A stretch of 13,742 nt of DNA, taken from the NCBI GenBank assembly GCA_013330285.1, contig DUIP01000084.1:1-13742 (forward strand), in the 5' to 3' direction. Each line of letters starts with the position of its first letter. Within the stretch, counting starts at the first letter, position 1. The notes beneath the pieces were generated by a model, which was not told the DNA's origin, searched no databases, and saw only the letters and a program-made list of their open reading frames with translations. Positions 7,566 to 13,742 of this stretch are shown here, piece after piece. The stretch is from Candidatus Poseidoniaceae archaeon. Its GTDB lineage: Archaea > Thermoplasmatota > Poseidoniia > Poseidoniales > Poseidoniaceae. Made by a program: the position numbers and the translations under genes.

Positions 7566-9254
7566 ATGAGCGTGGAATCGATGCAACAGGATGTTGACCG
7601 GCTGGAACGCATGTCTGGGATGTTCAAGCGTCGTGGCATTATTTTGCCAGCCTTTGAAATCCACGGTGGAGCAAAAGGCCTCTACGATTTCGGACCTGTG
7701 GGTGGTCGCCTACGTAATCGTGTGAATCAAACATGGATTGACCATTGGCTTGCTCTTGGCAACATTGTCGAACTCTCATGCCCAACCGTCACTCCTTACG
7801 CCGTTTTGGAAGCATCGGGGCACGTTGGAGAGTTTTCTGATTTCATGACGATTTGTACTGAATGTGGTGAAGCAAGCCGTGCAGATACGCTGCTTGAATC
7901 CTCACACCCAAATCCTGATGCTTTGTCGAAATCAGAGTTGCAGGCATTACTTCTCAACATCAATCCTGAGTGCCCTAATTGTGGGGCTCAAGCATGGAGC
8001 GAGGTCACCGCTCAGAACCTGATGTTTGACACAACCATAGGGGCAGGAACTTCTGGTCGCCCAGGTTTTCTTCGTCCTGAAACAGCACAGGGTATGTTTA
8101 CCTCGTTCCCCGCTTTACTGAGGCACAACAGGGATCGGCTACCGTTTGGTGCAATTCAGGTTGGTAAAGGCTACCGCAATGAGATTTCTCCACGCCAGGG
8201 GATGATTCGTTTGCGTGAATTCAATATGGCCGAACTTGAATACTTCATCAATCCACACGAAGTTCCAGATCACGATTTTACTCCGTGGGACTCAATACCT
8301 TTCCGTCTGGTACCTGATGAGGGTGAGGAAAAGGAAATGACGATCAAAGCTGCACTGGAATCAAACACAGTACGCCATGCCACAGTTGGTTATTTCATGG
8401 CGCAAACATATGATTTCTTGGTCAAGGTTGGCATCGATCCTGCTCGCCTAAGATTCCGACAACATGAGTCCGATGAGATGGCTCACTATGCAACAGATTG
8501 CTGGGACGCAGAAATTCACGGCTCATATGGCTGGATCGAATGTGTTGGTATAGCACATCGAGGATGTTATGATCTCGAAGCCCACGAAAAAGCAACAGGA
8601 AAAACACTCAGAGCTCGACGTGAATTCAGTGAACCAAAGATCGTCGAAATAGATGGATGGACCATGAATGGCGCCACGGCAGGACCTGCGTTCCGAGCGC
8701 TCGCTGGAAAAGTCAAAGCGCTGGTCGAAAAACTCCCTGCAGATACAACATTCCCAATGGTCTGCACCCTTGAAGATGGCCAAGATGTCGAGGTAATGCC
8801 AGAACATGTCAAACGTCTTCAACGCACTGAAACCATCACCGGTGAATGGTACATCCCTCATGTGGTTGAACCTGCATTCGGTATTGACAGAATCATTTGG
8901 CACATCCTTGATCACGCCTATGACGATGAGGCAAAGGGTGGTGAAGACTACACGATATTGAGGCTCAGTGAGCATGTGGCTCCTGTAGACTATTGCGTGT
9001 TCCCACTGTTCGAAAAAGATGGGATGGGGGAACTGGCTCGTTCGCTTCACCGCTCACTTTGTGGCCTACGCGGCATCGTATCAGTCTACGATAGCAGTGG
9101 ATCGATCGGTCGTAGGTACGCACGTGCAGATGAAATTGGCGTGCCGCACTGCTTGACCGTTGATCATCAGTCGCTCGAAGATGCCACGGTCACCATTCGA
9201 GACCGAGACACAGGGCAACAACAGCGTGTGGCCATTGACGACCTCCTTCGCTGA
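7566..9254 (+). CDS. glyS: Glycyl-tRNA synthetase, archaeal/eukaryal homodimeric type
   Basis: This class II aminoacyl-tRNA synthetase charges tRNA-Gly with glycine using ATP in the cytosol, as an alpha-2 dimer. From ATG at 7566 it is 562 residues, normal for the archaeal enzyme. Recognisable parts: the N-terminal RRGIILPAFEIHGGAKGLYD (22-41) and DFGPVGG; a four-Cys zinc site (CTEC 97-100, CPNC 136-139); RPETAQGMF (170-178); motif 2 YRNEISPRQGMIRLREF (203-219); the family signature WDAEIHGSYGWIECVG (313-328) ending in CYDL; motif 3 EPAFGIDRIIWHIL (435-448); and a C-terminal anticodon-binding domain from about 470. The frame stays open upstream to a TTG at 7476, but those 30 residues resemble nothing in the family and would leave only five bases to the divergent ferredoxin gene, so I chose 7566. 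ATG at 7581 is an alternative. rfcL follows after 54 bases. Identification is very secure. Confidence 0.97.
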   Translation: MSVESMQQDVDRLERMSGMFKRRGIILPAFEIHGGAKGLYDFGPVGGRLRNRVNQTWIDHWLALGNIVELSCPTVTPYAVLEASGHVGEFSDFMTICTECGEASRADTLLESSHPNPDALSKSELQALLLNINPECPNCGAQAWSEVTAQNLMFDTTIGAGTSGRPGFLRPETAQGMFTSFPALLRHNRDRLPFGAIQVGKGYRNEISPRQGMIRLREFNMAELEYFINPHEVPDHDFTPWDSIPFRLVPDEGEEKEMTIKAALESNTVRHATVGYFMAQTYDFLVKVGIDPARLRFRQHESDEMAHYATDCWDAEIHGSYGWIECVGIAHRGCYDLEAHEKATGKTLRARREFSEPKIVEIDGWTMNGATAGPAFRALAGKVKALVEKLPADTTFPMVCTLEDGQDVEVMPEHVKRLQRTETITGEWYIPHVVEPAFGIDRIIWHILDHAYDDEAKGGEDYTILRLSEHVAPVDYCVFPLFEKDGMGELARSLHRSLCGLRGIVSVYDSSGSIGRRYARADEIGVPHCLTVDHQSLEDATVTIRDRDTGQQQRVAIDDLLR

Positions 9255-9275
9255 CTCAGCCATCACAACCTCATC

Positions 9276-9285
9276 AATATTGAAA
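9276..9285 (+). promoter_or_regulatory. Weak TATA-like element upstream of rfcL
   Basis: AATATTGAAA lies in the 54-base gap between glyS and rfcL, centred about 29 bases before the rfcL ATG. The position suits an archaeal TATA box for a leaderless message, but the sequence is a poor match and rfcL could equally be co-transcribed with glyS. No Shine-Dalgarno sequence is evident before the ATG. Confidence 0.25.
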
Positions 9286-9308
9286 GACCCTCGGAACGAA
9301 CGACCACC

Positions 9309-10844
9309 ATGACCGAGGTGAGCGATTGGACTGAGCGCCACCGCCCCACCTCGGAGCGTCATCTCGAAGGCAACGAAGTACAGCGTCGAAAAATACGCGC
9401 TTGGCTGGACGATTGGCAGAACGGTACACCGAAAAAGAAGGCCATTTTGCTCGTTGGGCCACCCGGAGTTGGAAAAACATCGGTAGCGAGAGCGATTGCT
9501 CAAGACCTTGGTTGGAATGTCATTGAATTGAACGCCTCGGACGCTCGAAATGCAGCAGCGATTCGTAAAGCTGCCACTCAAGGTAGCACACACCGATCAT
9601 TGTTTCATGATCCGAACGCAAAAAAGCAACGTACACTGATTTTGCTTGATGAAGTTGACCACATTTCAGGTGGACTTCGTGCCGTGAGTCAAGATCGAAT
9701 TTCAAAAGCGATGCAAGGCACAGATGAAACTGGAAAGGACGTCAAACTCGCAGGCGACTCAGGAGGGAAGGCAGAATTGCTTGAACTTCTCGCTAACACC
9801 AAACAACCTGTGATTTTGGCATGCAATGAAATCATGGGCCTCTGGGGAAAGGGCTCCAGTTGGCGCAACACTCGAGATCGATTCAAACCACACGTCAATA
9901 TCATCACCTTTGATCGAGCGAGCAATGAAGCACTAAGACGGATTGCAAAGCGCGTTTTACGCGAAGAAAACCTTGACTTCGATGAAGCAGCAGTGAGTGC
10001 CTTAGTCGCCAGTAATCCTGGCGATTTACGGGCCTTAGTTCGTGATTTGCAAGTTCTTGCATCGACCGCCGATGGTGCCATTACAAAGGCCATGGTTGAG
10101 GCACAAGCAGATTCAGGAAGACGTGATACCACCTTAGAGGTCTTTCCTGGCCTTGATGCATTGTACCGATCGACTGAGGCGCAAAAAGCGGTTGAACTCG
10201 GTCGTCTGATCGACAAACCACCAAGCGAATTGATCAATTGGGTGCACTGGAATAACGCTTCTCTATTTCCAGAAAAAATTTCTATTCGCAGGGCAAACCA
10301 TACCCTCGCTCTTGCAGCTCAAATGCTCATGGGTCAATACCAAAACACAGCCCATCGTTCATGGTACTGGAGCGGGCAACTTGCGAGCCTTTCAGCGTCC
10401 GTTCCAAATAAAGTTCCTTTTAGAGACCGAATTTACTCCTCCTATCCAGCGTTCTTACGCCGTCAAGCATCTTGGGTTAGACCCGCCATTGTGGAACGGT
10501 TGTCAGAATTTTCTGGCTCCAGTAAAGCAGCGGCAAGAGATGAATTGATGCCACTTCTCTCTGCGATGGTGAAAGATTCACCAAACATCGGTGATTCGAC
10601 GGATTTTTCTCTTTCCATTCAACTTGGCTTTTCTGCTGAAGAGCACGCCTCTATGGCGGGGCTACCACTGAGCCGTCGTTCGACAAAGGACCTCCTTGAG
10701 GCATACAATATCGAACTTAATGCTTACATGGCTACGCAAGAAACACCAGAACCACTTCCAATTGAGCCACCTCTGGAATCATCGGAGGACGAGCCTAAGA
10801 AGAAGAATGATGATCCACCATCAGGTCAAATGAAATTGTTCTGA
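9309..10844 (+). CDS. rfcL: Replication factor C large subunit (clamp loader)
   Basis: RFC-L is the single large subunit of the archaeal clamp loader. With RFC small subunits it opens the PCNA ring and places it on primed DNA using ATP. The 511 residues begin with DWTERHRPTSERHLEGNE, the RFC box that precedes the AAA+ domain. Visible motifs are Walker A GPPGVGKT (50-57), Walker B LILLDEVDH (110-118), sensor 1 PVILACNE (167-174) and the sensor 2 region GDLRALVRDLQ (238-248). The collar-like C-terminal half includes ELINWVHWNN. An acidic, Pro- and Lys-rich tail (from about 475) ends exactly in QMKLF, a short PCNA-interacting-like motif at the very C-terminus. The stretch between Walker B and sensor 1 (about 119-153) seems longer than the usual short GG-containing linker. 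The start at 9309 puts the conserved WTERHRP seven residues in. The stop converges on trkH with one base between. The gene for the small subunit is not in the window. Confidence 0.95.
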   Translation: MTEVSDWTERHRPTSERHLEGNEVQRRKIRAWLDDWQNGTPKKKAILLVGPPGVGKTSVARAIAQDLGWNVIELNASDARNAAAIRKAATQGSTHRSLFHDPNAKKQRTLILLDEVDHISGGLRAVSQDRISKAMQGTDETGKDVKLAGDSGGKAELLELLANTKQPVILACNEIMGLWGKGSSWRNTRDRFKPHVNIITFDRASNEALRRIAKRVLREENLDFDEAAVSALVASNPGDLRALVRDLQVLASTADGAITKAMVEAQADSGRRDTTLEVFPGLDALYRSTEAQKAVELGRLIDKPPSELINWVHWNNASLFPEKISIRRANHTLALAAQMLMGQYQNTAHRSWYWSGQLASLSASVPNKVPFRDRIYSSYPAFLRRQASWVRPAIVERLSEFSGSSKAAARDELMPLLSAMVKDSPNIGDSTDFSLSIQLGFSAEEHASMAGLPLSRRSTKDLLEAYNIELNAYMATQETPEPLPIEPPLESSEDEPKKKNDDPPSGQMKLF

Positions 10845-10845
10845 T

Positions 10846-12477
10846 CTAAGTTTTCTCATCGTCTTCCATAATTCGACGGAAGAGGGCAATCGCTGCCCGA
10901 TCAGATTGAACTTTTTCTTCTCTGCGCCATGTGTGAGGGTGCATCAGGATGACTGCTGTGAGGAGCTCAAGACGACCAAACCACATCAAGATCGAAGTCA
11001 TCACCAAGGCACCTGAATTCATTCCAGCCCATGTTGCAGCGGGACCATAATCACCTAGAGCAGGTCCCGTGTTTCCTAGCGATGAGGCAACAACTGTGAT
11101 CACGCTCTCGAAGGTATCGCTTGGCATGAAAATGGACAAAAGAATACTCGAGAGCCCAAACAATCCGACCCATACGAACAACATGCCCACAATCAATCCG
11201 ATTTGGTTTTGTTCAACGACCTCACCATTCATGCGAATTTGATCGATTTTTCGTGGTTGTGCAATCTTGACCAATTCTCGCATGGCCACCTTGAAGGCGA
11301 GCGTAATTCTGAGCAGTTTTAATCCGCCAGCAGTTGAGCCTGCACTCGCACCAACAATCATGAGAATGAAAATGATGAAATGAGTGACCATCGGCCAAGA
11401 ATCACTGGCGTAATCCGTTGTTCCATACCCGGTTGAAGTACCGATGGAGATGACATGGAATATACTGTGCCTTAATGAGGTCCCAACCGATGTCCCAGAG
11501 CCAATGAGTGCACCTGCAATCGCCAACGAGGCAACCAACACATAGATCCCGTAGTAGCGGAATTCTTCATCTGCAAACGCTTTTTTGAACTCACGCTCTT
11601 TGATGAACCACATTAAGGTAAAGTTAATTCCAGCAATGAACATGAACACGATGATGATTGTTTCAACAAGCACAGAATCGAAATAACCTATGCTCGCATC
11701 GTGAGTTGAAAAACCACCTGATGGAAGCGTTGTCAATGCGTGATTAATTGAATCAAACCAATCCATCGATCCCGTGCCGAATAACAGGGCGAATTCCAAC
11801 AAGGTCAAGACGATGTAAAGCGACCACAATGCGATCGCTGTTTGCTTGAGTTTTGGTCGCAAGCGTGACAGGGAAGGCCCAGTTAACTCTGCTCGTGCAA
11901 GAGCCATGCCACCTCCAATGACTCGAGACAAAATCATCATTCCAAGCATGATGATACCCATGCCACCAAACCATTGGGTCAATGAACGCCAGAGCAATAA
12001 GCCACGGGCTTGACTGTTAATGCAATCTTCAGTTACGCCTGGTATGCAGTTCGGACTCATGTTGTGAGCGATGACTGTGGCTCCAGTTGTGGTGAATCCG
12101 GACATGGACTCAAACCATGAATTCACTGCACCACGCGCTATGTCGACAAGCGCTACGTCGGGGGTAAACGGTCCGTTGAACATTCCACCAAGCCAATACG
12201 GAAGTGCACCAATGAGAACTGCAATTGGCCATACGAGTGCAACACCAGCAAATGCTTCCTTGTCCCTCAATCGCTCACTTGTGTTCGTACGTGTACCAAA
12301 ACTGACCATCAGGATGCCCACAAATGCAGAGATGAAGGATGGGATTGCAAAGGCTCTTAGCGCCAGTTCAACAGAATCCAAGACGCCAGTTAACACACCA
12401 CATATGGCAAGGGGAATTGATAACGCAATGAGCGTCCACCCCAAGATCAAATACAGCACGTCTGAGCGCATGGCCAT
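10846..12477 (-). CDS. trkH: TrkH-family potassium uptake channel subunit
   Basis: This membrane pore protein passes K+ inward and is gated by cytosolic TrkA. The 543 residues are highly hydrophobic and show the four membrane-pore-membrane repeats of the Trk/Ktr/HKT superfamily. The selectivity-filter segments are GFTTTGATV (about 128-136), LPSGGFST (252-259), GTSTGYGTTDY (347-357) and SLGNTGPALG (467-476), numbered from the GTG one codon upstream. Other family landmarks are RSLTQWFGGMGI (165-176), GASAGSTAGGLKLLRI (377-392) and RLELLT (503-508). There is no signal peptide, as expected. I chose ATG at 12477, whose A is the last base of the trkA TGA stop (TGATG), a typical coupled junction; GTG at 12480 and ATG at 12471 are alternatives. 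A predicted extracellular loop after the first filter holds two close cysteines (145 and 153). The 3' end meets rfcL tail to tail. Identification is very secure. Confidence 0.95.
   Translation of the reverse strand: MAMRSDVLYLILGWTLIALSIPLAICGVLTGVLDSVELALRAFAIPSFISAFVGILMVSFGTRTNTSERLRDKEAFAGVALVWPIAVLIGALPYWLGGMFNGPFTPDVALVDIARGAVNSWFESMSGFTTTGATVIAHNMSPNCIPGVTEDCINSQARGLLLWRSLTQWFGGMGIIMLGMMILSRVIGGGMALARAELTGPSLSRLRPKLKQTAIALWSLYIVLTLLEFALLFGTGSMDWFDSINHALTTLPSGGFSTHDASIGYFDSVLVETIIIVFMFIAGINFTLMWFIKEREFKKAFADEEFRYYGIYVLVASLAIAGALIGSGTSVGTSLRHSIFHVISIGTSTGYGTTDYASDSWPMVTHFIIFILMIVGASAGSTAGGLKLLRITLAFKVAMRELVKIAQPRKIDQIRMNGEVVEQNQIGLIVGMLFVWVGLFGLSSILLSIFMPSDTFESVITVVASSLGNTGPALGDYGPAATWAGMNSGALVMTSILMWFGRLELLTAVILMHPHTWRREEKVQSDRAAIALFRRIMEDDEKT
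10851..10857 (+). terminator. Possible U-rich stop signal after rfcL, inside the end of trkH
   Basis: The plus strand reads TTTTCTC seven bases after the rfcL stop. Archaeal RNA polymerase can terminate at T tracts without a hairpin. Because trkH ends one base from rfcL, any rfcL terminator must lie within trkH coding sequence, which makes this spot a candidate. The tract is short, so the call is weak. Confidence 0.2.
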
Positions 12478-13742
12478 CACACCTTGAATCGTTTTTCAAT
12501 ATCCGAAATCCGATCTGGACTGCAGAAGATAATCAAACGATCTCCGTCCAATAATGTCTTTTCAGGCGAAGGCCTGAGTGATTCCCACATTCCAGCTGTG
12601 TTTCGTCGTTGAATGAAAGCGATTCTCATCCATTCTGGGAAATTGGCTTCAACAATTCGCTTACCAGAAAACTTGGCTCGCTCGTTGACTTCCATACTGA
12701 CACCCACAATGTTTGGAATGTTGGTGAGAAGCGCATATGCTCCCGCTGTTTTGGTATGGATTTGAGCAAGCATGTTATCGACAGCAACTCGCTTTCGATC
12801 AACAGCGAACGTGATTCCCATTCGCTGGGTAACCTTGACCAAATCAGCATCGTACAGGAGCAAACCCGTTCGTTGAACACCCATGTCGCTTGCCAAAAGT
12901 GCTGCTGCAATACTTGCCAAATCATCTTGGAGTGCAGCGATAGCAATGTGATGGTCAGGTATGCCGATTTCAGTGAGAATATCACGATCAAGATGGTCAC
13001 CATGAATCACTTCGAGGTTTGGGTGTGCGCCAGTCGTAGAACCTGACAATTCATTCGCTACTTGTAAATCACGTTCAATGACGGTGACTTTTGCTCCGGA
13101 TTCGAGCCAGTCGTCAGCGATCCTGCGCCCAATTTTGTTTGCTCCAATCACGGCCACTCGAGGATTTACTGGAAAATCTGTGGCGACGTGACCGAAGATT
13201 GTGAGGATTCGATTAAAACTCGTCAAACCAGTCGTTGCCACGGCAATTCTGTCATTAGGAACAAGCATGAAATCTCCGTCAGGAACAATGCTCTTTTCTC
13301 CCTCACGTTTCAAACCGACAATCAATGGCATTCCGCCCTCAATTTGGGTGGAGGCTTCTCTGAGTGTGCTGAAGACGACACTCTTGGCGTTGCTCGTTAC
13401 ATCAAGTTCGATGATGTAAGCGTCATGGCCGAATGGGATGACCTCTTCTATCGAAGAGGATCTGAGTCCCGAATGAAGTCTTTGAATTGCCCCCTCAAGT
13501 GGATTAACAACATGGTTCACCTTCGCCCATTCTCTGAGGTATCCATTGTTTTGTTCTTCGATGAAGTTCATCCCACGGACCCTGCAAATAGAGAGCAGCG
13601 GGTCAGCGTTCTCTGGAGCCAACTCGAGGTAAGCATGGTTGGCAAGTGTACATGCGAGGAGGTTCCTCTCGTCAGAATTCGTTGCTGCGACAAAGACAGA
13701 GGAATGGCCTATCCCTGCCTCATGCAACTTTTCTCGTTTGGT
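12477..13742 (-). CDS. trkA: TrkA, NAD-binding regulatory subunit of the Trk potassium transporter, 5' end cut off by the window
   Basis: TrkA is the cytosolic ring that binds NAD(H)/nucleotides and gates TrkH. The frame is open to the window edge (421 codons visible), starting inside the first RCK_N domain at TKREKLHEAGIG followed by VFVAATNSDERNLLAC. The first ~75-80 residues, including the first glycine-rich nucleotide loop, are therefore missing. An internal TTG at 13727 is not the true start. Domain order: rest of RCK_N 1, RCK_C 1 (about 98-170), a second RCK_N starting at RVAVIGANKIGRRIA (about 195-209) with the ribose-binding acid in VTVIERD, and RCK_C 2 (about 347-421). This double-RCK layout is that of classical TrkA rather than single-unit KtrA. 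The second glycine loop reads GANKIG, lacking the middle glycine of GxGxxG. The stop TGA overlaps the trkH ATG by one base, so the two are almost certainly co-transcribed and translationally coupled. Confidence 0.93.
   Translation of the reverse strand, partial: TKREKLHEAGIGHSSVFVAATNSDERNLLACTLANHAYLELAPENADPLLSICRVRGMNFIEEQNNGYLREWAKVNHVVNPLEGAIQRLHSGLRSSSIEEVIPFGHDAYIIELDVTSNAKSVVFSTLREASTQIEGGMPLIVGLKREGEKSIVPDGDFMLVPNDRIAVATTGLTSFNRILTIFGHVATDFPVNPRVAVIGANKIGRRIADDWLESGAKVTVIERDLQVANELSGSTTGAHPNLEVIHGDHLDRDILTEIGIPDHHIAIAALQDDLASIAAALLASDMGVQRTGLLLYDADLVKVTQRMGITFAVDRKRVAVDNMLAQIHTKTAGAYALLTNIPNIVGVSMEVNERAKFSGKRIVEANFPEWMRIAFIQRRNTAGMWESLRPSPEKTLLDGDRLIIFCSPDRISDIEKRFKV

Noticed and set aside
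8523..9050. A 175-codon minus-strand frame opposite glyS
   Set aside because: The plus strand here encodes GlyRS motif 3 and the family signature. The antisense product has no recognisable features.
12609..13046. A 145-codon plus-strand frame opposite trkA
   Set aside because: It is antisense to the second RCK domain. The product is Cys/Ser-rich and unlike any family; it is a coding shadow.
13727..13727. TTG as the real start of trkA
   Set aside because: The frame remains open to the window edge and the sequence before and after it is mid-RCK_N domain, so the gene simply begins outside the window.
1..13742. A defence island, mobile element, CRISPR array or RNA gene
   Set aside because: I saw no transposase, integrase, repeat-spacer pattern, terminal repeats or tRNA-like folds. 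Nearly all bases are covered by recognisable genes.

Overview
This looks like a stretch of archaeal chromosome, most likely from a marine Thermoplasmatota/Poseidoniales (Marine Group II) relative. The evidence is the archaeal/eukaryal-type glycyl-tRNA synthetase, a replication factor C large subunit, and an Lhr superfamily 2 helicase. These sit beside a secreted mosaic protein (C-type lectin-like, LamG-like and pre-peptidase C-terminal modules) of a kind common in that group. The archaeal assignment is strong. The clade-level assignment is inference from gene content and moderate base composition. I see no mobile element, CRISPR array, tRNA or rRNA, and no gene-free stretch longer than about 100 bases.

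Layout, left to right. Positions 1-7470 are on the minus strand. In transcription order they hold a small 2[4Fe-4S] ferredoxin (7470-7156), a very long Lhr-type helicase (7061-1779, 1760 aa) and, after its own TATA-like element, a secreted CTLD/LamG/PPC protein (1713 to the window edge, C-terminus cut off). The secreted gene is easy to miss because its stop lies outside the window, but it is open without interruption for 571 codons. Positions 7566-10844 are on the plus strand and hold glycyl-tRNA synthetase and, 54 bases later, the RFC large subunit. Positions 13742-10846 are on the minus strand and hold a potassium-uptake pair: trkA (N-terminus cut off by the window edge), then trkH, overlapping by one base at a TGATG junction. 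The rfcL and trkH stop codons converge with a single base between them.

How the genes work together. TrkA and TrkH should form one gated K+ uptake system, with TrkA the cytosolic nucleotide-binding ring and TrkH the membrane pore. RFC large subunit, Lhr and GlyRS are information-processing genes, and the ferredoxin is a soluble electron carrier with no obvious partner here. The secreted protein is the only accessory-type gene and probably binds something at or beyond the cell surface.

Most of the window is ordinary core genome. I find no convincing new multi-gene system. The items most worth checking are the roughly 900-residue C-terminal extension of Lhr, the domain mosaic of the secreted protein with its local cysteine cluster, the ferredoxin loop and tail, and some non-standard details in the K+ transporter and clamp loader.
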